64,000 bases of DNA from Paracoccus stylophorae (GCF_028553765.1 NZ_CP067134.1:2399001-2463000); one strand, 5' to 3'; positions 52,660 through 61,574 are shown, numbered from the stretch's first letter. Made by a program: numbers and translations. The notes: generated from the letters alone by a model not told the origin.

Positions 52660-53141
52660 AAGTCATAAGACAAGCCCATGCCGACCAGTCCTGCGGCGAC
52701 TTCGGGGAAGCCGAGGCGGAGATGATGGGCGACATTCTCGAGGAAGACGAAGGGCGGTTCGACCTCGCCGATGATGCGGGCGACATGCGGCCAGAGGTGG
52801 CGCGGGTCGTCGGCGCCCCGGCGTTTGCCCGCGACGGAGAACGGCTGGCACGGATAGCCCGCAGTGACGATGTCCACCGCGCCGCGCCACGGGCGGCCGT
52901 CGAAAGTTGCAACATCGTCCCAGACAACAGCCTGATCCAGGGACGCGTCTTCCATCCGCGCCACGAGAGTGGCTGCGGCGAAGGTTTCCCGTTCGACATG
53001 GCCCACAGCACGATATCCGGGGATGGCGATGGTGAGCCCGAGGTCGATACCGCCCGCGCCGGAGCAGAGGGAGAGGCCGAACAGACATGCGTCTCCGGCT
53101 CCGGAAGCGTCTCCGGAGGAAGGTAGAGCCAGGTCATGCAT
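52660..53141 (-). pseudogene. Phage cytosine-5 DNA methyltransferase, C-terminal part lost to IS110
   Basis: Begins at ATG 53141, two bases before the stop of the ParB-methyltransferase gene. Motif I LSLCSGAGGIDLGL, catalytic motif IV TAGYPCQPFSVAG and motif VI FVFLENVAHHL are present. After GLVGMGL the sequence stops resembling the family; the frame runs on to 52512 through the IS110 leader. Target-recognition domain and motifs VIII-X are missing, so activity is unlikely. Last gene of the phage module. Confidence 0.82.
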
Positions 53142-53142
53142 G

Positions 53143-54507
53143 TCACGCGGCGGTCTGGCGCTTTCGCGCGGGTTCGGGTTCGGCGTCCGTGTCCGGCGTA
53201 TCGGTGACGTCGCCCAGCCGCTCCGCCTTCACCTGCGCGAAGGTCCGGCCGTCGCCGTCGAGGATCGCGTCCTTGTCGGTTTCGGCCTGCCAACGCTCCA
53301 CGGCGACATCGACATACGCCGCGCTGATCTCCATTGCGAAGACGCGGCGGCCATTGGCCTCGCCCGCCATGATCTGCGACCCGGAGCCGGAGAACGGCTC
53401 ATAGCAGAGGCCGCCCCGCGCCACATGCTGGCGCATCGGGATCCCGAAGGCGTCGAGCGGCTTCGGCGTCGGATGGTCAGGCCGGTCATCCTTGGCGAAG
53501 CTGGGAAGCGCCCATGTCGATGGCAGCGTTTCCTCGGCCACCTTCGGCGGGCGGTTCGGGCGACGCCAGCCCATGAAACAGGGCTCGTGCTTCCAGAGGT
53601 AATGCGACCGGGTCAGGACGCCCCGGTCTTTCACCCAGATGATTTGCTGATGCACAAAGGCGCCAGCCTTCTCCCAGCAGGCTTCCAGCATCGCCTGGCG
53701 GCGCGAGGCGTGCCAGCAGTACCAGGCAGCATCCTCGGCGATGGCTTCCGCCACGGCTGCAGCGATGAACCCGTCATAGAGTTCCGCGCCCTGCGAACTG
53801 TCGTCCCAAGTCGTGCCGTAGGACGCCGACCAGTCCTTGTTGCGGGTCGGATGGTTCGAGCCGTCGTAGTCGACGAGATACGGTGGATCGGTCGCGAAAA
53901 GGATCGCGCGCTCACCGTTCATCAGGCGGCGCACATCGGCCGCGCTGGTGCTGTCGCCGCACAGCAGCCGGTGATCGCCGAGGATCCAGAGATCGCCCGT
54001 CCGCGACGCCGGATTGCGTGGGGGTTCGGGGATGGTCACCGGCGGCACGGAGCCCCCGGCGCCCTCTTCCTCGCCGCCACCGTCGAGATCGAAGGCCAGC
54101 AGCTTGTCGAGTTCGCCATCGGAAAACCCGACCAGCGACAGGTCGAAGTCTTCGGCCAGCAGGTCGTTCAGTTCCGCCGACAGCAGCGCCTCGTCCCAGG
54201 TGCCGAGTTCCGTCAGCTTGTTGTCCGCAATCCGGTACGCCCGGCGCTGCGCTTCGGTCAGGTGCCCGAGCACGATCACCGGCGCCTCGGTCAGCCCGAG
54301 CTGCGTCGCGGCCAGCACGCGCCCGTGGCCTGCTATCAGTTCGCCGTCCTCGCCGACGAGGCAGGGCACGGTCCAGCCGAACTCGGCCATGCTGGCGGCG
54401 ATCTTCGCGACCTGATCCGCGCCATGCGCCTTCGCGTTCTTCGCGTAGGGCTGGAGGCGCGACAGCGGCCACGTCTCGATCGCGTCCGGGGCGAAGCTCA
54501 ACGTCAT
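53143..54507 (-). CDS. Phage ParB-like nuclease/DNA methyltransferase fusion
   Basis: 454 residues from ATG 54507. The N-terminal ParB/sulfiredoxin-like domain has LQPYAKNAKAHGADQVAKIA and the signature IAGHGRVLAATQLG. The C-terminal N4/N6-type methyltransferase has catalytic DPPY (ATDPPYLVDYDG) and SAM motif FSGSGSQIMAGE in the beta-class order (DPPY before FxGxG). Such fusions are common in alphaproteobacterial prophages and modify phage DNA to escape restriction. The ParB part may bind or nick DNA; not proven. Confidence 0.92.
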   Translation of the reverse strand: MTLSFAPDAIETWPLSRLQPYAKNAKAHGADQVAKIAASMAEFGWTVPCLVGEDGELIAGHGRVLAATQLGLTEAPVIVLGHLTEAQRRAYRIADNKLTELGTWDEALLSAELNDLLAEDFDLSLVGFSDGELDKLLAFDLDGGGEEEGAGGSVPPVTIPEPPRNPASRTGDLWILGDHRLLCGDSTSAADVRRLMNGERAILFATDPPYLVDYDGSNHPTRNKDWSASYGTTWDDSSQGAELYDGFIAAAVAEAIAEDAAWYCWHASRRQAMLEACWEKAGAFVHQQIIWVKDRGVLTRSHYLWKHEPCFMGWRRPNRPPKVAEETLPSTWALPSFAKDDRPDHPTPKPLDAFGIPMRQHVARGGLCYEPFSGSGSQIMAGEANGRRVFAMEISAAYVDVAVERWQAETDKDAILDGDGRTFAQVKAERLGDVTDTPDTDAEPEPARKRQTAA

Positions 54508-54923
54508 GATGGGCACGGTTCCTCGGTCGGGTGGATGCCGGTGGCTTCCGGACTCCGGATGCCGGGCCGGACTCCACACGGGGTCCAGCGGCCACCAGCG
54601 GTGTCCGGTCGGAAGGCCAGCGTTCATTGGTGTTTGCGCGGGGCGCGCGTGGCTCCGGCTTCCGGGTGGCTTCCCAAAAATCCGGCCCTGTCGCTGGCGA
54701 TGTTCCGCGCTTCGCCCGCCAGCATACGAATGTCGCCAGGAAGGAACCAGAAACTGCCGTGGGATGGACCCCCGCCGGACCCTCGCTGGATACCGGGGTC
54801 CAGAAGAGCCCCGTCAACGCAAAGGGGAGAGCGAGCTTTCCAGCGCACTCTCCCCATCTTGCCTTCGGAATAGCATGATCATGTTGCAGATGTCGAAGGA
54901 AAAAGTGTTGCAACATATTGGAG
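54508..54923. other. 416-bp stretch without a recognised gene
   Basis: Between the ParB-methyltransferase and HTH genes, both on the minus strand. It contains TGTTGCA (near 54,892) and TGTTGCAACA (54,907-54,916), a 10-base palindrome, shortly after the HTH gene stop. No ribosome site or coding character was found in either direction, although frames stay open. May hold a promoter for the two methyltransferase genes. Confidence 0.45.
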
Positions 54924-55304
54924 TCACTGCGCATTCAGGCGCGCAGCGATCTTGGTCAGCGCCAGCTGCCAGCGACGCCAGGCGGTCGTGCGGTCGCACC
55001 CCAGCTCGCCGCTGATCTGCTTCCACGGCACCCGGGCCGCACGCGACCAGACCAGCTTGCGCTCCGCCTCCTCGATCCAGAGCACCCAGTCGAAGGTCTC
55101 CTCGAGCCGGGTGATCGCAGCGGCCGAGGGCCAGACCCGCATCGGCTGGGGTTCCATCGCCGCGATCTCGCGGCTGGTCCGCACGATGTCGGGCCAGGTG
55201 TTGAAATAGCCCTGCGCCTTCACCGGCGGCAGCTTGCGCAGGGTGCGGAACGCCTCCTCGAAATGATCGGCGACGCAGTCCGCGGTCCATTCCCGATCAG
55301 CCAT
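54924..55304 (-). CDS. Phage HTH protein (DUF6362-like)
   Basis: 126 residues from ATG 55304. The C-terminal half has a helix-turn-helix: VPWKQISGELGCDRTTAWRR, preceded by WSRAARVPW. The N-terminal helical part contains ADHFEEAFRTLRKLP. Small HTH proteins of this kind sit between resolvase and methyltransferase genes in alphaproteobacterial prophages and are thought to act in packaging or late control; unproven. Overlaps the small upstream gene by eight bases. Confidence 0.75.
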   Translation of the reverse strand: MADREWTADCVADHFEEAFRTLRKLPPVKAQGYFNTWPDIVRTSREIAAMEPQPMRVWPSAAAITRLEETFDWVLWIEEAERKLVWSRAARVPWKQISGELGCDRTTAWRRWQLALTKIAARLNAQ

Positions 55305-55497
55305 GACGCGCCTCCCTGTCGGACGGGCGCGGGCCGTAGAGCTTCTCGCCCAGCTGGCGGACCAGTTCACGCTCGGGCCAGGTGAGGCGGTCGTCATCGG
55401 CGGAGACCGCGAGGACGCCCTGTTCCCGCCAGCCCTCACGCTTGACCTGCTCTGGATCGCGGCGCCGACCGCCGTAGCCATGGGGGTGCCATCTCAT
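55297..55497 (-). CDS. Small phage protein of unknown function
   Basis: 66 residues, overlapping both neighbours (stop inside the HTH gene start, start four bases inside the RuvC-like gene stop), which supports it as real. Highly charged, with GYGGRRRDPEQVKREGW and LTWPERELVRQLGEKLYG. No family recognised. Confidence 0.6.
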   Translation of the reverse strand: MRWHPHGYGGRRRDPEQVKREGWREQGVLAVSADDDRLTWPERELVRQLGEKLYGPRPSDREARHG

Positions 55498-56033
55498 GCG
55501 ACACCTCCCTTCGTCTCGATCGCCCAGAGCAGGATGGCGATGGCGTCGGCCTCGTTGTCGTCAGCGGGGCTGAAGCCGCGGGAGCGGACGGCGGCGACCA
55601 TGGCGGCCTTGTCGGCGTTGCCCTTGCCCGAGGCGTGGCGCTTGATCGTACCGACCGGGACGCCCTCATAGGGCACGCCCCGCAGCTCGGCCCATGCAGT
55701 CAGCGTGGCCATCAGCCCGCCATAGATGTGGCTCGCGTCGGTCCCTGCGTGGCGGCGGACTTCCTCGAACCAGATGGCGGCGACGGGCCCGGACAGCCGG
55801 TCGATCTCGGTCAGCCAGTTGGTGAAGCGCAGGTAGCGCATGCCGCCGCCATCGAAGCGGCCGGGGCGCAGCGAGACGGTCCCGCTGGTAATCAGGCCGT
55901 CATGGCCGCGGATCGCCCAGCCGGTCGAGGTGCCGAGGTCGAGCGCGAGGATGCAGCGGTTGCGGGGTGTGTCGAGCGGCAGCGATTCAAACCTTGCGCC
56001 GTCGCAATTCGGGATCAGAGTCGGCTGAGCCAT
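55494..56033 (-). CDS. RuvC-like Holliday-junction resolvase of phage type
   Basis: 179 residues from ATG 56033. RNase H-fold nuclease with acidic residues in LALDLGTSTGWAI, IWFEEVRRH and DDNEADAIAILLW, matching the RuvC set (D, E, D/D). GVPVGTIKRHASGKGNADK is a typical phage RuvC segment. It would resolve branched DNA during phage replication or packaging. Preceded by a 340-bp non-coding region with several inverted repeats. Confidence 0.85.
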   Translation of the reverse strand: MAQPTLIPNCDGARFESLPLDTPRNRCILALDLGTSTGWAIRGHDGLITSGTVSLRPGRFDGGGMRYLRFTNWLTEIDRLSGPVAAIWFEEVRRHAGTDASHIYGGLMATLTAWAELRGVPYEGVPVGTIKRHASGKGNADKAAMVAAVRSRGFSPADDNEADAIAILLWAIETKGGVA

Positions 56034-56165
56034 GATGGGTCTCCTTTGCCGGTGGCCTGTGGTGGTGGAAGACGACGGCGGTCTGGTGCTTGGCGGTACG
56101 GGGCCGGCGTCGTCGGATCGGAAAGCACAACACACCGTCACGGCGGCGCGCGCGGCTGACCCGGA

Positions 56166-56210
56166 CGTATGGGAGGAGTGGCCAACCCTGTGGGGTAGCC
56201 CTCCCATACG
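56166..56210. repeat. Inverted repeat CGTATGGGAG / CTCCCATACG
   Basis: Perfect 10-bp arms (56166-56175 and 56201-56210) with a 25-base spacer; a third half-site GTATGGGG follows at 56213-56220. Could be a terminator-like stem or paired protein sites. Confidence 0.6.
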
Positions 56211-56273
56211 TAGTATGGGGGTTTGACACCTAACTGTTCCGAGGCGTTCAAGTGGCTGAAATCATTGCGGAAT

Positions 56274-56291
56274 AAGACTTCATGAAGTCTT
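56274..56291. repeat. 18-bp perfect palindrome
   Basis: AAGACTTCATGAAGTCTT, fully self-complementary. Typical size for a dimeric repressor operator. Confidence 0.65.
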
Positions 56292-56298
56292 CGGGCAT

Positions 56299-56316
56299 GA
56301 GTTAGGGACCTAACTC
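56299..56316. repeat. Inverted repeat GAGTTAGG / CCTAACTC
   Basis: Perfect 8-bp arms around GA. The same half-site GAGTTAGG recurs at 56391-56398, and CCTAACT at 56229-56235, pointing to several binding sites for one protein. Confidence 0.65.
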
Positions 56317-56365
56317 TTATTTGCCCGTAACCCGTTGATTTCGTTGAGTGCACAGTTGGCGCTGT

Positions 56366-56391
56366 CATATGAGTCAGGCCTCACTCATATG
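56366..56391. repeat. Inverted repeat CATATGAGT / ACTCATATG
   Basis: Perfect 9-bp arms with an 8-base spacer. The right arm falls on the last codons of the primase-helicase gene, so the site lies at the gene end and may serve as terminator stem or operator. Confidence 0.6.
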
Positions 56392-58695
56392 AGTTAGGTC
56401 GTCCTCCAGCCCCTCCGGGTAGACCCAGACGGCGGGGTTTTCGACCTGCAGGCAGAGCCCGGATTGGGGGCATTTGAAGTGGCTGGGCAGGACCGGACGG
56501 GCGGGTGTGGTGACCTCGCCGGTGTCTGGATCGACATGCTCTACGTGCGCGCCGAACTGCATGCCCTCGACGCAGAGATAGCCGAACCGCGACCGGGTGA
56601 CGGGGAAGCCGAACCCCGAGGGGTCGCGCAGGAACTTCACGAAGCCCTTGGTCGCCAGCACGCTGAGGCGCTCGCGGATCGTGTGCTTGCTGCCCAGACC
56701 GCCCCGGTTCTCGAAGGTCTCGGCGAACTGCATGGCGGTGTAGAGGCGCTCGCTCGCCGCCTCATCAAGCAGCATGCCGAGGATGACATCGTGTTTGCGC
56801 AGCCGTTCGGCATCGAGCCTGGCGCCGACCTCCTTGCGCACCAGGCGCTCGTTCATCGGGTTCAGCTCGACCCACTCCCCCTTCACCTTGTCGATCAGCT
56901 TCCCCGGCAGCGCGGGCCCGTTTCGAAGCTCGATCTCCAGCCTGCGGACGGTGCTGTCCTCGTCGGGTCGGTGCATGAGCAGCCCGGAGGTGTAGAAACC
57001 CCGCAGCGCGCTGGCGCCGGAGAGCGCGAGGAAGGGATCGTCCTTGACCTGATGCTTGGTGGCCTTGCGGGTGTGGTGGGCGAGGATGACGCCCGCATCC
57101 GGATTGACCGCCTCGCGGAGAAGCTCCACCCGGTCCTTCAGGAAGAACATCATGGCTGTGTTGTCGTTCTCGCCCCCGCCTTCGGGGCCGCCATCGAAGA
57201 GGTTGCGGATCGGGTCGATGACGATGATGTCGGGCGGCGCGTCGGGGAATGCGGCCCGGATCGCCTCGGCCACGCGGGCGACGCCTTCCGCGTCGAGCAG
57301 CAGCTTCAGCTTCGGCGTGGCGATGAAGGTGTCGCGCGCGGCGGCGATCACGGCGGCGGGCAGCGCGATCTGCTGCATGCGCTCGCGCAGATAGTGATAC
57401 TGGATCTCGGCCTGCAGGTAGAACACGCGCAGCGGCCGGGGCGGCGTGAAGCCGAGGAACGGCACGCCAGCGGCCATATGCACGAGCCAGCAGATCAGGA
57501 AGTCGCTCTTGCCGACCTTGGGCGCGCCGCCAAGCACCAGGAGCCCGCCCGGCGTCAGCACGCGGGGACCGATGATGTCCTCGGGCATCGGGCTCGTGTC
57601 TTCGAGCAGCGCGCCGAGGCTGAAGGTCGGCAGCGGGCTGGCCGGGGCGTCGGCGTGGTCCGCGCGCAGGAGCGGCGGACCGTTGCGCTTCACATGCAGC
57701 GCCCAGAGGCGCTCGGACTCGGCCATCAGCCGATCGAGCGGCCAGGATGGGCGCAGCATGGCGGCGTTGTAGCCGCAGATCGCCTCCCAGCCTGCGAACG
57801 GGTCGAGGCGGCCCTCGTGCACCAGGCGCACGTAATGGCCGATGGCGGCGCTGGCCCCCTGGAAGCGGGACCAGTCGTCAACCGCGCCTTCGCGCACCGG
57901 CGTGGTGAGCACTGCGTCGATGCCGGGCTTCGCGGTCGGCGCGGCAACGTCGCTGGCGAAGCCTACGCCTGGCAGCGGCGGCATCTCGGCGACCTTTTCC
58001 GCGAAATCCGCCAAGTCGACCTCGACGTCGCGATGCTCGCGGATCTGCACGAGGCGCTGGTGGCCGTGCTTGTGATAGACGGTGCCCGGCACCCGGATCG
58101 GCTGATGCGCCGAGCGGAAATGCGTGTCGCCGCCGACCTTCACGGCGATCTCGCCCCGCAGGCGGCAGAGCGTCACCAGGTCCTCGCCCTCGGCCGGTTC
58201 GGTCAGCTTCCACCAGACATGGAGCTTGGCCGCACCTTCGGGCGTCCGCCCGCCGCTTTCGATGATCAGCGTGGGCGGGCCGAGATGGCGCGTGACATGG
58301 TCGAGCTTGGCCGGGATATCGCCCGCATCGAGATCGACCACGATGGCCTGCATCTGCAGCACATCGGCGGCGCGGGCCTGACCCAGCTCCTCGACCGTGC
58401 CGGGGATGACGTAGACGGCGGCGCCCTCCCGGTTCGCCCACGCGGCGAAGGTCGCGAGCTTCTCGTTCGCGGTCTCGTCGGCGGGGATCCAGATGTTGTG
58501 CGGCTTGCCGTCCCGGCCCTGACCCTTGTCGACGAAGCCCCGGAGCGGGATCAGCCCCTCGCACCAGCTGAACACGGTGTCGAGGAACACGGCGATCTGC
58601 TCGGGGTCGGGATCGCAGCCGAACGGGTTCTCGGACGGCGGCCCGTCGTTGAAATCCATCCACGGGTTGAAATGCAGGATGCCGTCGTCGCTCAT
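56374..58695 (-). CDS. Phage primase-helicase (RepB-type primase region plus RepA-like AAA ATPase)
   Basis: 773 residues from ATG 58695, which overlaps the upstream nuclease stop (ATGA). The N-terminal half resembles RepB/DNA primase-like proteins: AIVVDLDAGDIPAK, IIESGGRTPEGAAKLHVWW and RSAHQPIRVPGTVYHK. The C-terminal half is a RecA-fold ATPase with Walker A GGAPKVGKSDFLICW, Walker B IIVIDPIRNLF and sensor-like ILAHHTRKATKH. A winged-helix tail ends the protein. It would start and drive phage DNA replication. Confidence 0.88.
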   Translation of the reverse strand: MSDDGILHFNPWMDFNDGPPSENPFGCDPDPEQIAVFLDTVFSWCEGLIPLRGFVDKGQGRDGKPHNIWIPADETANEKLATFAAWANREGAAVYVIPGTVEELGQARAADVLQMQAIVVDLDAGDIPAKLDHVTRHLGPPTLIIESGGRTPEGAAKLHVWWKLTEPAEGEDLVTLCRLRGEIAVKVGGDTHFRSAHQPIRVPGTVYHKHGHQRLVQIREHRDVEVDLADFAEKVAEMPPLPGVGFASDVAAPTAKPGIDAVLTTPVREGAVDDWSRFQGASAAIGHYVRLVHEGRLDPFAGWEAICGYNAAMLRPSWPLDRLMAESERLWALHVKRNGPPLLRADHADAPASPLPTFSLGALLEDTSPMPEDIIGPRVLTPGGLLVLGGAPKVGKSDFLICWLVHMAAGVPFLGFTPPRPLRVFYLQAEIQYHYLRERMQQIALPAAVIAAARDTFIATPKLKLLLDAEGVARVAEAIRAAFPDAPPDIIVIDPIRNLFDGGPEGGGENDNTAMMFFLKDRVELLREAVNPDAGVILAHHTRKATKHQVKDDPFLALSGASALRGFYTSGLLMHRPDEDSTVRRLEIELRNGPALPGKLIDKVKGEWVELNPMNERLVRKEVGARLDAERLRKHDVILGMLLDEAASERLYTAMQFAETFENRGGLGSKHTIRERLSVLATKGFVKFLRDPSGFGFPVTRSRFGYLCVEGMQFGAHVEHVDPDTGEVTTPARPVLPSHFKCPQSGLCLQVENPAVWVYPEGLEDDLTHMSEA

Positions 58696-59462
58696 GCCGG
58701 CAGCCCCCAGCAGCGCTCGGCCCACGGGCAGAAGCGGCACTCGAAGAAATCGGACGTGGTGGCGACGCGCGGCAGAAGCTCGCCCGCATCGGTCGCCTGC
58801 AGGATCCGCACGCCCCGGTCGGACATGCGCTGCGCGAGATCGGCGTCGAAGGGCACCAGCTCATGGTGAAGCTCAGCGGTGTCCTTGTTGATCGCGGTGA
58901 AGAGCGCGGGCGCGGCCGAGATGCCGGAAACCGTCCCTTCCATGTAGGCCTGGTAGAGCGCGATCTGGGCGGCGTAGACCGGCTTCGACTTCGTCACGCC
59001 GTCCTTGACGCAGGCGCGCCAGTTCTTCGCGTTCATCGTCTTGCATTCCCAGAGGGCGGGAACGGCCAGCTCGAAGCCTTCGGGCCCTGCGGCGATGATG
59101 CCGTCGACATGACCGCGGATGCGCCCGCCCGCAACGGAGAACCCGAACTGGCCGCCATCTGGCCGGTTGCCCTTGCGCGTGTAGAGGTCGAAGCCCGCGC
59201 CGCGCAGCCAGGCGACGGCCAGATCCTCGAGCGCATGGCCGATGGCGAAGATGCGCAGCGACTGGCCGCTGAAGTCCTGGCCCTCGTCCTTCGGCGCAGC
59301 CGTGAACTCGAACTGCAGGGCGCGCTCGCAGGCATGGCCGAGACGCGAGCCGCCGAGGTAGTCGCGGGGCGGCCGCGTGGCCTGATCGGCGGTCAGCGCC
59401 CGATCGACCGCGGCGTTGACCCGCTCTGCGAAAGTCGGCCGGTGATTGTAATCGAGGGTCAA
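58692..59462 (-). CDS. Cas4/RecB-like PD-(D/E)XK exonuclease with iron-sulfur-type cysteines
   Basis: 256 residues. Nuclease core: RGHVDGIIAAG (D) and PALWECKTMNAKNW (E-x-K), with YAAQIALYQAYM as the later Q/Y helix. One cysteine near the N-terminus (LGHACERALQF) and three at the C-terminus (CRFCPWAERCW) match the four-cysteine cluster of Cas4 and AddB-type nucleases. It would trim DNA ends during phage recombination together with the Sak4-like ATPase. Overlaps both neighbours by 4 bp. Confidence 0.88.
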   Translation of the reverse strand: MTLDYNHRPTFAERVNAAVDRALTADQATRPPRDYLGGSRLGHACERALQFEFTAAPKDEGQDFSGQSLRIFAIGHALEDLAVAWLRGAGFDLYTRKGNRPDGGQFGFSVAGGRIRGHVDGIIAAGPEGFELAVPALWECKTMNAKNWRACVKDGVTKSKPVYAAQIALYQAYMEGTVSGISAAPALFTAINKDTAELHHELVPFDADLAQRMSDRGVRILQATDAGELLPRVATTSDFFECRFCPWAERCWGLPA

Positions 59463-59869
59463 AACGGCACCTCCGGCGTCTGCGCCCGGGCGATGTCGGA
59501 CATGGCCTCGCGGAAGCCCTCGACGGCCTCCTCGATCAGCGCGCGCACCTGCGCCTCGGTCAGATCGGCGAGCGGTGTAGTCCAGCCGATCTCGTCCATC
59601 AGCAGTGCGACGCGCTTCATGGTGGCGGTGATCGCGGCGCGCTCCTCCTCGGTCAGGTCAACCATGGCGAAACGCTCCCGCGCGAAGCGCGTCCAGAAGG
59701 ACTGGCAGGGCATCGAGCAGAACCAGACCGATGGCCGGGGCCGCTTCGACCGGTGCGGATCGAACCAGCCAAAACCACGGGTGGGTTGCCGGCAGACAGC
59801 ACAAAGCGTCCCACGCGGATGCCAGAGTCGCCGCCGGTCCTCGGCCGTGATGGGGGTTGAGGGTGCCAT
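59459..59869 (-). CDS. Phage zinc-finger protein of unknown function
   Basis: 136 residues. Two cysteine pairs (LCAVCRQP and VWFCSMPCQSFW) form a likely zinc ribbon in the N-terminal half, between them GFGWFDPHRSKRP. The C-terminal half is helical (TEEERAAITATMKRVALL). Similar small proteins (DUF6511-like) sit in the same place in Rhodobacterales prophages. Function unknown. Confidence 0.75.
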   Translation of the reverse strand: MAPSTPITAEDRRRLWHPRGTLCAVCRQPTRGFGWFDPHRSKRPRPSVWFCSMPCQSFWTRFARERFAMVDLTEEERAAITATMKRVALLMDEIGWTTPLADLTEAQVRALIEEAVEGFREAMSDIARAQTPEVPF

Positions 59870-59872
59870 GGG

Positions 59873-61561
59873 TCATGCCGCCCTCCGTTCGGGAGAGGCC
59901 GCCGTGTCGATCAGCTGGCGGATGGCGCGCTTGTTGAAGCCGAAGGTCATCAGCGCGGAGGCGCGGTAGCGCGTCAGGCCGAAGTCGTGGCGGCACTCGG
60001 GCGGCAGGTACTGCAGCTGCTTCTCGGTCGGCGGCTGGCGCAGCCAGGAGCGGGTCTTGAAGGCGCTCTCGTCGGTCTCGTGCGTGTTCAGCCAGTCGTC
60101 GGCCTGCGCGAGGCAGACGGTGCGCTCGCCGACGCCCAACAGGTGGGGGCGTTCGCCCTTCGCGCCGCCGATGGCGTACCAGACCCCGTCCAGCCAGAAG
60201 ATGCCGCCCCAGGCTGCGAAGCCCGTGGCCATCAGCGCGTCGTCCGTGCCGTAGAGGTCGACCCACGCGAAGCTGGAGCGCTTCAGCAGGTCGATCTCGG
60301 TCATCATGAAGCCCGAGAGCGGCGCGGCGTCCCCGCCTTCGCCCGCATCCAGATCCTCGCGCGGGAACGCCTCGCCGCAGAGCGGGCATTCGGTGGCGGC
60401 CAGCGGGATCTCCGCCTCGCAGGCAGGACAGGTCTTCGTCGGCGCCTCGCCGATCTCGGTCTTGCCGTCGAGATCGACGTCCTGTTCCAGCGTGCCGTGG
60501 ATCAGGCTGGAGGTGCCGAAGTCCAGCACGACGCAATCGGTTTTCACGATGCCTGGGTGTTCCTCGGGGTCGACGGTGCGCAGCCCGCGCCCGACCATCT
60601 GGATCATCGTGGACTTGTAGGAGCTGGGCCGCAGCAGCACGACGCAGGAGGTGGGCGGATGGTCCCAGCCCTCGGTCAGAACCGCCACGTTGACCACGAC
60701 GCGGATGTCGCCCGCGGCGTAGTCGGCGAGGATTGCCTTGCGCGTTTCGGCCGCCAGATCGCCATGGATCAGCGCGGCGGAAACGCCCGCCGCCCTGAAG
60801 GCGTCGGTGACGTGTTCGGCATGCGCGACGGTGGAGCAGAACACCACGGTCTGCCGGTCGCCCGCCTTTTCCTTCCAGTGGCGGATCACCTCGTCGGTGA
60901 CGGGCGCGCGGTCCATGATGCCCGCCACCTCCGCCATGTCGAAATCCGACATGGTCTTGCGGACGGACCGCAATTCGTCCTGGACACCGACATCGATGAC
61001 GAAGGTGCGCGGCGGCACCAGGTGGCCCGAGGCGATCAATTCGCCCAGCCGCACCTGATCGGCGACGTTGTCGAAAACCTCGCGCAGGCCCTTCCTGTCG
61101 CCCCGGTTCGGCGTCGCCGTGACCCCGAAGATCCGGGCGTCGGGATTGGCCTCGCGCACCCGGTCAATGATGCGGCGGTAGCTGTCGGCGACGGCATGGT
61201 GCGCCTCGTCGACGACCAGCAGGTCGAGGCGCGGCATGTCGGCGAGGTTCGAGGCGCGCGCCAGCGTCGGCACCATGGCGAAGGCGACCTGACCGCCCCA
61301 GGACTTCTCCGTTGCGTCGATGACAGAGGTAGCGACGCCTGGCACCACGCGCTGAAACTTGGCGCGGTTCTGCGCCGTCAGCTCGTCGCGATGGGCCAGC
61401 ACGCAGGCCTTGGCCCCGTCGTCGATCATCTCGCCGGTGACCGCCGAGAGCATGATGGTCTTGCCCGCGCCGGTGGGCGCCACGCCCAGCGTGTTGCCGC
61501 GGGAAGCGAGCGCAGCCACGCTGCGCTCGACGAAGGTCTTCTGGCGGGGGCGCAGGCGCAT
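59873..61561 (-). CDS. Phage DEAD/DEAH helicase
   Basis: 562 residues. Superfamily 2 helicase of the type III restriction/UvsW-like group: Walker A GVAPTGAGKTIMLSAV, DEAH in LLVVDEAHHAVADSYR, GVTATPNRGD as motif III, and MIQMVGRGLRTVDPEE as motif VI. A four-cysteine zinc ribbon follows (CPACEAEIPLAATECPLCGE). It unwinds DNA or branched intermediates in phage replication and recombination. Start ATG 61561. Confidence 0.92.
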   Translation of the reverse strand: MRLRPRQKTFVERSVAALASRGNTLGVAPTGAGKTIMLSAVTGEMIDDGAKACVLAHRDELTAQNRAKFQRVVPGVATSVIDATEKSWGGQVAFAMVPTLARASNLADMPRLDLLVVDEAHHAVADSYRRIIDRVREANPDARIFGVTATPNRGDRKGLREVFDNVADQVRLGELIASGHLVPPRTFVIDVGVQDELRSVRKTMSDFDMAEVAGIMDRAPVTDEVIRHWKEKAGDRQTVVFCSTVAHAEHVTDAFRAAGVSAALIHGDLAAETRKAILADYAAGDIRVVVNVAVLTEGWDHPPTSCVVLLRPSSYKSTMIQMVGRGLRTVDPEEHPGIVKTDCVVLDFGTSSLIHGTLEQDVDLDGKTEIGEAPTKTCPACEAEIPLAATECPLCGEAFPREDLDAGEGGDAAPLSGFMMTEIDLLKRSSFAWVDLYGTDDALMATGFAAWGGIFWLDGVWYAIGGAKGERPHLLGVGERTVCLAQADDWLNTHETDESAFKTRSWLRQPPTEKQLQYLPPECRHDFGLTRYRASALMTFGFNKRAIRQLIDTAASPERRAA

Positions 61562-61574
61562 GGCCGGTCTCCCC

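Larger units (their letters stand above)
51526..52660 (-). mobile_element. IS110-family insertion sequence
   Basis: Contains an IS110 transposase gene and a non-coding leader of about 190 bases with strong secondary structure, as in IS110 elements. IS110 elements lack clear terminal repeats, so both borders are approximate, placed where the PadR and methyltransferase reading frames lose family similarity. Those two genes are unrelated, so neighbouring DNA was removed after insertion. Confidence 0.75.
56034..56373. promoter_or_regulatory. Non-coding region with four perfect inverted repeats
   Basis: 340 bp between the primase gene stop and the RuvC-like gene start, lower in GC than the rest of the module. 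It contains the inverted repeats listed below and three copies of GTTAGG or its complement. No protein-like frame. Likely promoter/operator region of the downstream late half of the module or part of the phage replication origin. Confidence 0.55.

Noticed and set aside
52969..54873. Plus-strand frame of 634 codons
   Set aside because: Opposite the ParB-methyltransferase gene with its DPPY and FxGxG motifs; shadow frame.
56138..56368. Minus-strand frame of 76 codons in the phage non-coding gap
   Set aside because: Covers the inverted repeats, lacks a ribosome site and has no domain; regulatory DNA is a better explanation.
56464..58869. Plus-strand frame of 801 codons opposite the primase-helicase gene
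   Set aside because: No protein character; the minus strand carries intact ATPase motifs and coupled starts.
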